DNA of 60,906 nucleotides from Terriglobales bacterium (GTDB taxonomy: Bacteria > Acidobacteriota > Terriglobia > Terriglobales > Acidobacteriaceae), in assembly GCA_025936825.1 (NCBI GenBank), contig JAICSO010000024.1, forward strand, positions 1 to 60,906. The letters are read 5' to 3'. The notes beneath the pieces are model-generated. The model was not told the origin of the DNA and made no database searches. It saw only the letters and a list, made by a program, of their open reading frames with translations. Positions within the stretch are counted from its first letter, which is position 1; each line of letters starts with the position of its first letter. Made by a program: the position numbers and the translations under genes. This document shows positions 8,142 through 16,559 of this stretch, piece by piece.

Positions 8142-9533
8142 CTACAGCTCGTACTTTTTCATCAGGTGCCGGAAAGAGCGGTAGGAAATCTTCAGCACAT
8201 CAGCGGCACGCGTTTGAACACCGTCCGCTTGCTTGAGTGCCGATTTGAGGAGCGAGCGCTCGATGTCGGCGACGTACTTTTCCATGTCCATGCCGTCGGG
8301 CAACACAGCGCCAGAAGGAACTGAGACCGCATCGACACCAACCCCCGCCGCAGCGGCTTTGGCCCTGGCACGCTCCATAGGCAATTGGATGTTTAGAACC
8401 TCGCCTGTTTCCAATGCCACGGCACGTTCGATCGTGTTTTCGAGCTGGCGCACATTTCCTGGCCATTCGTAGCTGGAGAGTTGGGCTAGCGAGTCGGAAC
8501 TGACCTGCGAAATGTTTCTCCCTGCAGACTTGGCGTACTTCTTGACGAAATGGTTTACCAGCAGCGGCACATCTTCGCGGCGTTCGCGCAACGGAGGCAC
8601 AAGAATCGGAATCACATTGAGGCGGTAGTACAAATCTTCGCGGAAACTGTTTTCTGCAACCTGCCGTTCCAGGTCACGGTTGGTGGCGGCGATAACGCGC
8701 ACATCGATCGCGACCTCATCGGTGCCGCCCACGGGACGCACACAGCGCTCCTGCAGTACGCGCAGCAGTTTCACCTGCATACTCAAATCCATCTCGCCGA
8801 TTTCGTCGAGAAAGATCGTTCCACGGTCAGCAACCTCAAACAGACCGCGCTTGTTCTGATTCGCTCCCGTAAATGCGCCCTTCACGTATCCGAAGAGTTC
8901 GCTCTCCAGCAGGGTTTCAGGAAACGCGCCGCAGTTGATGGACACGAACGGGTCGCTTGCTCGTGGGGAACAACTGTGAACGGCGCGGGCGACGAGTTCT
9001 TTGCCGGTGCCGCTCTCGCCATAGATCAACACTGTGCTCTGCGTTGAAGCAACCGTGCGGATGGTGTTTTTGAGGTGTTCCATCGCCGTGCTGACGCCAA
9101 TGATGTTGTCGAGTGAGTTGCGGGTTGCGGCATCCCGCTTGAGCGCGAAATTCTGGCGGCTGAGGCTGACTTTCTCCAGCGAACGGCGGATCGCAAGCTT
9201 GATCTCGTCCACCATTGCCGGCGACTTGCGGATGTAGTCGCTCGCACCGCCGGCTTTTACGGCCTCAACAGCGGCTTCATAATCGTCGACGGCGGTGATC
9301 AAGATAACTGCCGAATCCGGTGTGACCTTGTGGGCATGACGCAAAACCTCGATGCCATCGATGTTCGGCATCTTGATGTCGGTGATGACGACGTCGTAAA
9401 GCGCAGAATCCAGTTTTCGCTTAGCAACCTCGCCGGAATTTACGGTCTCAACTTTGTAGCCCTCACGCCGCAGGGTGATATCGAGCATTTCGCAGATCGA
9501 GCGCTCGTCGTCGCAGATCAGAACATTAGGCAT
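8142..9533 (-). CDS. pilR: PilR-like sigma-54-dependent response regulator
   Basis: This is a 463-residue NtrC-class regulator. It has an N-terminal receiver (LICDDERS, phospho-acceptor Asp in VVITDIKMPN), an AAA+ domain with Walker A GESGTGKE, an intact sigma-54-contacting GAFTGA loop and the RDLYYRLNVIPI-type helix, and a Fis-type HTH at the end (TRAADVLKISYRSFRHLMKK). The frame reads back to 9626, but ATG 9533 starts the receiver correctly (MPNVLICDDE). It overlaps the stop of the sensor kinase gene by 8 bases, which implies translational coupling. With the pil motor genes upstream in the same operon, PilR is the natural name. It would activate pilin or surface genes with RpoN. Confidence 0.88.
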   Translation of the reverse strand: MPNVLICDDERSICEMLDITLRREGYKVETVNSGEVAKRKLDSALYDVVITDIKMPNIDGIEVLRHAHKVTPDSAVILITAVDDYEAAVEAVKAGGASDYIRKSPAMVDEIKLAIRRSLEKVSLSRQNFALKRDAATRNSLDNIIGVSTAMEHLKNTIRTVASTQSTVLIYGESGTGKELVARAVHSCSPRASDPFVSINCGAFPETLLESELFGYVKGAFTGANQNKRGLFEVADRGTIFLDEIGEMDLSMQVKLLRVLQERCVRPVGGTDEVAIDVRVIAATNRDLERQVAENSFREDLYYRLNVIPILVPPLRERREDVPLLVNHFVKKYAKSAGRNISQVSSDSLAQLSSYEWPGNVRQLENTIERAVALETGEVLNIQLPMERARAKAAAAGVGVDAVSVPSGAVLPDGMDMEKYVADIERSLLKSALKQADGVQTRAADVLKISYRSFRHLMKKYEL

Positions 9534-11241
9534 GAGCGCGCTCCCCAATGAGTGGCTGAGGCAGCGTAGTTTGAGTTGCACCAGATGAGCTGGCACTTGC
9601 CGCCATCGCTTTCTCCGGCAAGGCAAGTTGCGCAGCAGCCCGCTTCAGGCGTAACACGAATGTGCAGCCGTGCCCTTGCTTCGACCGCGCAAAGACTTTG
9701 CCATCGTGTGCTTGAACAATCTGATACACAATCGCCAGGCCCAATCCGGTACCGCCCTCGAACTGCGATTGGAACGGCTCGAATATTTTTTCGATCATTT
9801 GCGGGCTCATTCCGGGGCCGGTGTCGGCGAAAGTAAGTTCCCAGTCGGGACCGAGTTTCTCGATGCCGACAGTCAAACTGCCGCTCTTCCCCATGGCGCG
9901 CATTGCGTTTTCGCAAAAGTTCCAGAAGACTTGCTTCATTCGATCGCCATCAGCCTGGGCAAAGGCTTTGTCGACTGAGTACTGCCGCTGAATTCGAATC
10001 GCGAGATTTTGCGCCTCGAGGCGATGTTCCAGCAGCGTGAGCGTATCTTCAAGCAGCGGGATGAGGTCCACGTTATCGAACGCGTATTTTTTGGCGCGTG
10101 AATAGGCCAGGAAATCGGTGATGATCCCGTTTAGGCGTTCGGATTCGCGGGTCACGATCTGCAGCAAGCGGCGGTGCTCGTCGTTGAGATCAGGCATTTC
10201 TGCTAAGAGGCTCGCACAGCCGGCAATCGACGTCAGCGGATTGCGTACCTCATGAGCGATGGCGGCAGAAAGACGGCCGACCGCAGCCAGACGGTCCTGC
10301 ACGCGAACTTCGCGCTCAAGGCGTCGTACCTGAGTCAGATCGTCGAGCGTGTACACATAACCAACGATGCCTCGATCCGGGACTGTTAATTCCGACGCGA
10401 TTACACGGAAGGTTTTACGGTACTCGTTCGGAGCAACAAACCGGACCTCACCGTGTGCGACACCGTTTTCCGGTTGCGGAAGAGTGTCCTGAAAAAGGTC
10501 ACTCACCCGCTGATTCACGAGTTCGGTTTCATGCCGTTCCAATAACTTCTCAGCCGTGGGATTCACCAGGGCGATACGACCATCCAGGCCAGTTGTGATC
10601 AGGCCGTTGCTGGTCGAGCGAATGATGTTCTCGTGCAAAGCCTGGAGGCTTTCCAGCGCGCCGCGGGTGAACTTCAATCGCGAATCGACCTGGCGCAGCT
10701 TGGCTGCCAGCAATCCCGCCAGATAGGCAATCGCAGCATAACCAAAAAGATTTACAAGAATGATTCCCTGCAAAGTGCGGACACCGGGATGCGTAAGAGA
10801 ATACGAGGGAACGACCTGGAAAAAGCAGAGTTCCACAACAGCGGCGTACAAAATGAACGCCAAGCCCGCAGTCAGATAGGCGCCGCGGCGTGAAAAGAGA
10901 ATCGTCGCCACGACAATCACAAGTGGATACAGGAAGTTCAGCGAACTATCCACTCCGCCCGTGATGTAGACGAACAGGCTGACCGTCAAGAGATCGGTCG
11001 CAACCTGCAAGATGCCCTGGGCGCGCGTTTCTCCCCAGAGCCGCAGGAGAAGCAAGTGAAAAACAGAAATCGTGTATGCCAGGACCATGGCATTCACGAA
11101 CAGTCCAAAGGGAAATGCAATAGGAGTGAACTGCGCGAGGACCAATTCCAGGCCAAGCAAAACCGTCAAGATCAGAATGCGAACCTTGACCAGCCACGCC
11201 AGCCAGGTCCTTTCGTCGAAGACGGATTGCAGTTCAGCCAT
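9526..11241 (-). CDS. pilS: PilS-like membrane sensor histidine kinase
   Basis: This is a 571-residue kinase. About six membrane helices fill the first 190 residues (as in PilS), followed by a PAS-like region (STSNGLITTGLDGRIALVNPTAEKLL), a HisKA dimerization domain with phospho-acceptor His330 in IAHEVRNPLTSI, and a HATPase domain (NFCENAMRAMG, DTGPGMSP, GGTGLGLAIV). It lies 53 bases after pilC and overlaps pilR by 8 bases. It should phosphorylate PilR in response to a membrane or pilus signal; in Pseudomonas PilS senses pilin levels in the membrane. The C-terminal tail after the ATPase is Ala/Ser-rich and not conserved-looking. Confidence 0.86.
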   Translation of the reverse strand: MAELQSVFDERTWLAWLVKVRILILTVLLGLELVLAQFTPIAFPFGLFVNAMVLAYTISVFHLLLLRLWGETRAQGILQVATDLLTVSLFVYITGGVDSSLNFLYPLVIVVATILFSRRGAYLTAGLAFILYAAVVELCFFQVVPSYSLTHPGVRTLQGIILVNLFGYAAIAYLAGLLAAKLRQVDSRLKFTRGALESLQALHENIIRSTSNGLITTGLDGRIALVNPTAEKLLERHETELVNQRVSDLFQDTLPQPENGVAHGEVRFVAPNEYRKTFRVIASELTVPDRGIVGYVYTLDDLTQVRRLEREVRVQDRLAAVGRLSAAIAHEVRNPLTSIAGCASLLAEMPDLNDEHRRLLQIVTRESERLNGIITDFLAYSRAKKYAFDNVDLIPLLEDTLTLLEHRLEAQNLAIRIQRQYSVDKAFAQADGDRMKQVFWNFCENAMRAMGKSGSLTVGIEKLGPDWELTFADTGPGMSPQMIEKIFEPFQSQFEGGTGLGLAIVYQIVQAHDGKVFARSKQGHGCTFVLRLKRAAAQLALPEKAMAASASSSGATQTTLPQPLIGERAHA

Positions 11242-11294
11242 GGGGATTTATCCAGCAAAATCTGGGGCGGGAACCGATCCCGCCCCACAGTTGC

Positions 11295-12503
11295 TTAACC
11301 AGCGAGTTTTGCGATCATCGAGAACAGTGGCATATACAGCGAAATCACGATGCCGCCGATGCTGACGCCAAGAATGCCGATGATGATCGGCTCCAACATG
11401 GCCAGCATGTCTTTGGTTGCGGCGTCGACCTCGTCTTCGTAGAAGTCGGCAATCTTCTGCAACATCGAATCCATGGCGCCGGTGGCTTCACCGACTCCGA
11501 TCATCTGCGTCACCATGTTCGGGAACACGCCGGATTCACGCAGCGGATCGACGATGGTGCGGCCTTCCTCGATCGCCTTGCGAACTTTCATCAAGGCTTC
11601 TTCGAGGACTGCATTGCCTGAGGTACGAGCGGTGATGCTCAAACCTTCGAGAATCGGCACGCCCGAGGTGATCAGCGTTCCGAGGGTTCGCGTAAAGCGC
11701 GCGACCGCAATCTTGCGCAGCAGGAGGCCCATGACTGGAAGTTTCAACATGCCGTAGTCCATCCAGTACTTGCCGCGAGGGTCCTTGCGAATCTGCTTAA
11801 TTCCGAATACGAGACCAACCAGGCCCACGATGAAGAACCACCAGAACTGGCCAATGAACGCGCTGAGGCCAATCACGATTCGTGTTGGCAGCGGAAGCGT
11901 GACACCCAGGCCTGCGAACAGGTTGGCGAAAATCGGAACGACCCACTTCAGCAGTGCGCCGACGATCAGGACAGCCATGCTCACAACTGCCACGGGATAG
12001 ATCAAAGCCGATTTCACCGCGGAACGCAGCTTGACTGCCTTTTCCACGTAGGTGGACAGGCGCTGCAGAATGATGTCGAGAATACCGCCGGTTTCACCGG
12101 CATCAATCATGTTGGTCGTGAGGTCATCAAAAATCTTGGGATACTGCCGCATGGCGTTGGCCAGCGTGGAACCACCTTCGACCGTGGTCCGCACACCGGT
12201 GAGCGCCTTCTGGAAAGCGGCATTTTCCTGGTTGGCAGCAAGGATTTCAAGGCACTGCACCAGCGGCAGACCGGCATCGATCATGACCGAGAACTGGCGG
12301 AAGAAGATGGCGATCTCCTTCGTCTTCACCTTGCCAGAGCCGAACATGGGCAGCGCAAATTCTTTGCCCTTCTCCCGGATGCTGGAAGACGTGATCTGCT
12401 CCTTGCGTAATTGCATGGCCAGAATCTGCTTATTGACGGCCGTGCGTTCGCCGGTGACCTTTTCTCCCGCTGAGTTTTTCCCCGAAAATGTAAAAACTGG
12501 CAT
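11295..12503 (-). CDS. pilC: type IV pilus inner-membrane platform protein PilC
   Basis: This is a 402-residue type II secretion F-family protein. Two GspF domains are visible (FFRQFSVMIDAGLPLVQCLEIL at about 70 and FTRTLGTLITSGVPILEGL at about 270), each followed by long hydrophobic helices, with the conserved C-terminal IIIGILGVSIGGIVISLYMPLFSMIAKL segment. It anchors the assembly and retraction ATPases to the inner membrane. It is 42 bases downstream of pilT and 53 bases upstream of pilS. The length and motifs are typical. Confidence 0.93.
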   Translation of the reverse strand: MPVFTFSGKNSAGEKVTGERTAVNKQILAMQLRKEQITSSSIREKGKEFALPMFGSGKVKTKEIAIFFRQFSVMIDAGLPLVQCLEILAANQENAAFQKALTGVRTTVEGGSTLANAMRQYPKIFDDLTTNMIDAGETGGILDIILQRLSTYVEKAVKLRSAVKSALIYPVAVVSMAVLIVGALLKWVVPIFANLFAGLGVTLPLPTRIVIGLSAFIGQFWWFFIVGLVGLVFGIKQIRKDPRGKYWMDYGMLKLPVMGLLLRKIAVARFTRTLGTLITSGVPILEGLSITARTSGNAVLEEALMKVRKAIEEGRTIVDPLRESGVFPNMVTQMIGVGEATGAMDSMLQKIADFYEDEVDAATKDMLAMLEPIIIGILGVSIGGIVISLYMPLFSMIAKLAG

Positions 12504-12545
12504 GGCTCCCTCTCTTCAGCTCCTTATTGCAAATCCTGCGTCCTT

Positions 12546-13673
12546 TTAGTGCTTGCCGGTGGCTGCTTTTGCGGCAACTCCGGTCGCGCTTCTGCCCGTA
12601 AGGCTCGCGCCACGATTGATGATTTCCTGCAATTCGTCCGGATTGCTCGAACGCGCCAGGGCGACTTCCAATGTGATCTGTTTTTGCAGATACAACGTCG
12701 CCAGCGACTGGTTGAACGTTTGCATTCCGAACTTTTCCTGGCCTGACTGCATGGCCGAGTAGATCTGGTGAATCTTGTCTTCACGAATCAGGTTGCGGAT
12801 AGCGGCGTTGGGCACCAGGATCTCCATCGCCATCGCACGCCCTTTGCCATCGGCTTTGGCCAGCAAGCTTTGACACATGATGCCTTCGAGCACCAGCGAC
12901 AACTGGGCGCGAATCTGCGGCTGCTGGTGGGCCGGAAACACGTCAATGATTCGATTGATGGTCGAAGATGCCGAGTTGGTGTGCAAGGTTCCGAAGGTGA
13001 GGTGGCCGGTTTCCGCGATTCGCAGCGCGGATTCGATGGTTTCCAGGTCTCGCATTTCGCCGATCAGCACCACATCCGGGTCTTCACGGAGGGCGGCGCG
13101 GAGAGCATCGGAGAAACTCTTCGTATCGGCATGCAATTCGCGCTGGTTGACCACACAGTTCTTGTTCATGTGAACAAATTCGATCGGGTCCTCGATGGTG
13201 AGGATGTGGTCGTGGCGCTCCGAATTGATCTTGTCGATCATCGATGCCAGCGTCGTAGATTTTCCGGAGCCGGTTGGGCCTGTGACCAGCACCAATCCGC
13301 GAGGCTTTTCGCACAGCTTCGTCACGACTGGCGGAAGGTTCAACTGGTTGAAAGACTTGATTTCGAAAGGAATGACACGGAACACCGCGGAGGTCGCACC
13401 ACGCTGGTTGAAAGTGTTGGCACGGAAGCGTGCCAGGCCCTTCAGGCCGAACGAAAAGTCCAGTTCGAGGTTTTCTTCGAAGCGGTGCTTCTGCGAGTCG
13501 GTCATGACCGAGTAAGCCAGCTGCTTGGTTTCGGCCGGCGTCATCTGCGGCAAGTCGAGCGGAACCAGGTGCCCGTGCACGCGGATTTGCGGCGGAGAAT
13601 TGGTAGTGATGTGAAGATCGCTACCGTTCATCTCCAACATCCGTTTCAACAAATCACTCAGCGAAAGCGACAT
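12546..13673 (-). CDS. pilT: twitching motility retraction ATPase PilT
   Basis: This is a 375-residue hexameric ATPase that depolymerizes pili. It shows an N-terminal PAS-like domain (LLKRMLEMNGSDLHITTNSPPQIRVHG), Walker A GPTGSGKSTTLASM, the Asp box (TIEDPIEFVH), Walker B (DVVLIGEMRDLETI), the His box (GHLTFGTLHTNSA) and the PilT-type AIRNLIREDKIHQIYSAMQSG motif that marks retraction rather than extension ATPases. It lies 34 bases after pilB in the same direction. Confidence 0.95.
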   Translation of the reverse strand: MSLSLSDLLKRMLEMNGSDLHITTNSPPQIRVHGHLVPLDLPQMTPAETKQLAYSVMTDSQKHRFEENLELDFSFGLKGLARFRANTFNQRGATSAVFRVIPFEIKSFNQLNLPPVVTKLCEKPRGLVLVTGPTGSGKSTTLASMIDKINSERHDHILTIEDPIEFVHMNKNCVVNQRELHADTKSFSDALRAALREDPDVVLIGEMRDLETIESALRIAETGHLTFGTLHTNSASSTINRIIDVFPAHQQPQIRAQLSLVLEGIMCQSLLAKADGKGRAMAMEILVPNAAIRNLIREDKIHQIYSAMQSGQEKFGMQTFNQSLATLYLQKQITLEVALARSSNPDELQEIINRGASLTGRSATGVAAKAATGKH

Positions 13674-13707
13674 AACTCGGTTTTCCCCTTTTGTTCAGTT
13701 CCCACGA

Positions 13708-15423
13708 TCAATGGATCGTTTCGCGTGCGACTTCTTCCAACGTTGTGACACCGGCTGCAACCTTGATCAGTCCGCTGCGGCGCAGCGTGATCATGCCGCG
13801 CTCAATGGCCTTCTTTTTCAGTTCGACGGCAGACGCGCCCACCAGAACAAGCTCTTTGATCTCGTCGTCCACTTCCATCACTTCATAGAGACCGGCTCGG
13901 CCTTTGTAGCCCGTGTTGTTGCACACACTGCAGCCCTTGCCTTTTTGAATCTTGACGGTCTTTGCTTCTTCCGGCGTGTAGCCTTCTTCAATGAGCGTCT
14001 GAACCGGCACTTCGACCGGTTCTGCGCACTCCTTGCAGATTCGGCGCACGAGTCTCTGCGCGCAGATGAGGTGCACCGAGGTCGCAACCAGGAAAGGCTC
14101 AATGCCCATGTTCATCAGACGGGTGATGGTTTCCGGAGCACCGTTGGTGTGCAGCGTGGAAAGCACCAAGTGGCCAGTAAGCGCGGCCTTGATCGCGATT
14201 TCAGCGGTTTCAAAGTCTCGGATTTCGCCGACCAGAATGATGTTGGGGTCTTGACGAAGGAAGGCGCGCAACGCGGCAGCAAAGTTCAAGCCGATCTGCT
14301 CCTTCATCTGGACTTGATTGACGCCTCCCAACTGGAATTCGACCGGGTCTTCGGCGGTCATGATGTTAGTGTCGGGCGTATTCAAGCGTGCGATCGACGA
14401 ATACAGCGTGTTGGTTTTTCCTGATCCGGTTGGTCCGGTAACCAGCACCATGCCGTAGGGCTTCAAAATGGCTTTTTCAAACTTCACCAGCGACTCCGAC
14501 TCAAAACCGAGTTTGGTCATGTCGAGTCGCAGGTTCTCTTTATCGAGCAAGCGAAGCACGATTTTTTCGCCCCAGAGTGTGGGCAGCGTGCTGACGCGGA
14601 AGTCGAGCTGTTTTTTCCTCCCGCCAATGTTCATCTTCAGCATGATGCGGCCGTCTTGCGGCAACCGCTTCTCGCTGATATCCAACTTCGCCATGATTTT
14701 CAGGCGGGAGGTGATGGCGTCCTTCAACTTGAGCGGCGGCGACATGATCGACTGCAGCACGCCGTCAATACGGAAGCGGACGCGGAATTCTTTTTCGTAG
14801 GGCTCAATGTGAATATCGCTGGCGCCGCGCTTTACCGCATCGGTCAGCACCAGGTTCACGAGCTTGACGATGGGCGCTTCGTCGGCGGCTTTCTCCAGGT
14901 CCGCTAGTCCCATCTCTTCCGCATCGGCCTGCAACTCGACGTCGGCGTCGTCCATCTCCGTCATCGACTGCATGACCTGCTCGAGGTCTTCTTCCTTGCT
15001 CGATCCGTACGCCTTCTCAATGCCTTCGAGGATCGCAGCTTCTGACGCGACTACCGGTTCGATATTGAAGCCGGTCATGAACTTGATGTCGTCCATCGCG
15101 AAGACGTTCGTCGGATCGACCATCGCGATCGTCAGCGACGCGCCCACGCGGCTCAGAGGCAGGATTTGATAGCGTTTCGCAGTCTCGTAGGGAATCAGCT
15201 TCACAACTGAAGCATCAATTTCGAAGTACGAGAGGTTGATGGCGGGAACGCCGTACTGGCGCGAAAGGAAGTTGGTGACGTCCTCGTCGGTGAGGAAGTT
15301 GAGCTTTACCAATGCGCTGCCCAAGCGACAGTTGGTCTCTTTCTGGACCTTGGTCGCCTGCTGCAACTGTTCTGGGGTAATAATCTTCTCTTTAACGAGA
15401 AGGTCGCCCAGTCTTTGTGACAT
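13708..15423 (-). CDS. pilB: type IV pilus extension ATPase PilB
   Basis: This is a 571-residue GspE/PilB ATPase and the first gene of the pil operon. It has an N-terminal MshEN domain (RLGDLLVKEKIITPEQLQQA...), a second N-terminal domain, then Walker A GPTGSGKTNTLYS, the Asp box (TAEDPVEFQLGG), Walker B (NIILVGEIRDFETAEIAI) and the His box (GHLVLSTLHTNGAPE). A tetracysteine zinc site (CKEC...CSVC) in the C-terminal part is typical of PilB and GspE. The MshEN domain suggests possible c-di-GMP binding. Confidence 0.95.
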   Translation of the reverse strand: MSQRLGDLLVKEKIITPEQLQQATKVQKETNCRLGSALVKLNFLTDEDVTNFLSRQYGVPAINLSYFEIDASVVKLIPYETAKRYQILPLSRVGASLTIAMVDPTNVFAMDDIKFMTGFNIEPVVASEAAILEGIEKAYGSSKEEDLEQVMQSMTEMDDADVELQADAEEMGLADLEKAADEAPIVKLVNLVLTDAVKRGASDIHIEPYEKEFRVRFRIDGVLQSIMSPPLKLKDAITSRLKIMAKLDISEKRLPQDGRIMLKMNIGGRKKQLDFRVSTLPTLWGEKIVLRLLDKENLRLDMTKLGFESESLVKFEKAILKPYGMVLVTGPTGSGKTNTLYSSIARLNTPDTNIMTAEDPVEFQLGGVNQVQMKEQIGLNFAAALRAFLRQDPNIILVGEIRDFETAEIAIKAALTGHLVLSTLHTNGAPETITRLMNMGIEPFLVATSVHLICAQRLVRRICKECAEPVEVPVQTLIEEGYTPEEAKTVKIQKGKGCSVCNNTGYKGRAGLYEVMEVDDEIKELVLVGASAVELKKKAIERGMITLRRSGLIKVAAGVTTLEEVARETIH

Positions 15424-15554
15424 GTCTTAGACTCCAGTGCTTTGCTTTGCCACTGCTCAACTTCAAAGGGCGGATGCGTAACTCTGCGGGCGTTCCGAAC
15501 CATGCGAATATCGCGTGGGATACGTGGCGCCGGGTGGAAACAGAGCCAAACTCC

Positions 15555-15573
15555 GGTGACACAAATTGTCACC
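15555..15573. promoter_or_regulatory. operator-like inverted repeat in the pilB/glycosylase divergent region
   Basis: The 301-base gap between pilB (minus) and the MagIII-like gene (plus) contains a perfect 7-bp inverted repeat, GGTGACA and TGTCACC, with a 5-base CAAAT centre. No T tract follows, so it looks like a dimeric regulator site rather than a terminator. It is 132 bases upstream of the pilB start. I see nothing else recognisable in the gap. Confidence 0.45.
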
Positions 15574-15724
15574 TTGATCGGGTAACTGCAAAAGTAACCG
15601 TAGTACCTGTACCCAACGTTTCTATCGGAAATGCAACGTAAACACTTGAAAAACGCGCCTAATGTCCTCTAGCGAACGAAGCGGCGGGAAGTACATGTCC
15701 TTTAGTTAAACTGAGTAGAGGGTT

Positions 15725-16495
15725 GTGCCACGGAGCCATTCCGCATTGGATCAGCAAATTCAGCAGATTTATGCGACCTTGTGTCGCGCGTGGGGCCCGC
15801 AACATTGGTGGCCCGCGCAAAGCCGATTTGAAGTGATTGTCGGCGCATTCCTCACCCAGAACACCAGTTGGTCGAATGTCGAACTAGCCATGCGACAACT
15901 GCGGGCTGCGAAGGTGCTCAGCGTTTCCGGCATTCGCGAAATTGAGATAACGAAATTAGAGAAGTTGATCCGTTCGTCGGGATACTTCCGTCAAAAGGCG
16001 CAACGCCTAAAAAACTTCGTGAGATTTCTGGACGCCAGTTATCGTGGCTCGCTAACACGAATGTTCTCGCAGTCCACGGATAAACTTCGACAAGAGTTGC
16101 TCTCGCTGAATGGAATCGGACCGGAGACTGCGGACTCAATTCTGTTGTATGCGGGACAGCATTCAGTGTTCGTCGTCGACGCGTATACCAGGCGAATCGC
16201 AACACGCCATAAAATCGCTGATGATGAGGCCAGCTATGATGAGCTCCGCAACATATTCGAGCGGGCACTCGAGCAAATTTCGGTTCCGCATACGCGGGGG
16301 AACTTCCTTCCTGACGGCGCTTCCCATCCACCGTCTCGAATGAGCCTGGCGAAGCGATGTTCGACTGCGCAGGTCTACAACGATATGCATGGGTTTATGG
16401 TTGGAATCGGAAAGAACTACTGCCACAAGTCGCAACCCGACTGCGAACATTGTCCTTTGGCTGACTTGCTGCCGGAACGCCGAATCCCTAGGTAG
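15725..16495 (+). CDS. MagIII/endonuclease III-like DNA glycosylase with altered catalytic loop
   Basis: This is a 256-residue HhH-GPD superfamily protein from a GTG start. Family features are FEVIVGAFLTQNTSWSNVE near residue 38, the helix-hairpin-helix LNGIGPETADSIL, and the catalytic Asp in VFVVDAYTRR. The lysine that defines bifunctional endonuclease III (Gly-x-Gly-x-Lys-Thr) is Glu here, as in monofunctional 3-methyladenine glycosylases of the MagIII type. The iron-sulfur loop near the C terminus has C-x6-C-x2-C (CHKSQPDCEHC), but the fourth Cys position carries Leu. It is convergent with nothing and stands alone between pilB and ntrY. A role in alkylation-repair base excision is likely. 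Confidence 0.75.
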   Translation: MPRSHSALDQQIQQIYATLCRAWGPQHWWPAQSRFEVIVGAFLTQNTSWSNVELAMRQLRAAKVLSVSGIREIEITKLEKLIRSSGYFRQKAQRLKNFVRFLDASYRGSLTRMFSQSTDKLRQELLSLNGIGPETADSILLYAGQHSVFVVDAYTRRIATRHKIADDEASYDELRNIFERALEQISVPHTRGNFLPDGASHPPSRMSLAKRCSTAQVYNDMHGFMVGIGKNYCHKSQPDCEHCPLADLLPERRIPR

Positions 16496-16559
16496 CCGCG
16501 GTCGACATCGTTTCGCAAGGCTATAATGGCCTGAATCCGCCGCCACGAAGTGGGTCAAC

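Noticed and set aside
12768-13748. Long plus-strand frame of 326 codons
   Set aside because: It lies antisense to pilT, which has full motifs; the frame is a by-product of GC-rich codon use.
15438-15452. Sigma-54-like sequence (TGGCA...GCA) upstream of pilB on the minus strand
   Set aside because: The GG and GC elements are separated by 9 bases instead of the strict 10, so it is not a valid -24/-12 promoter.
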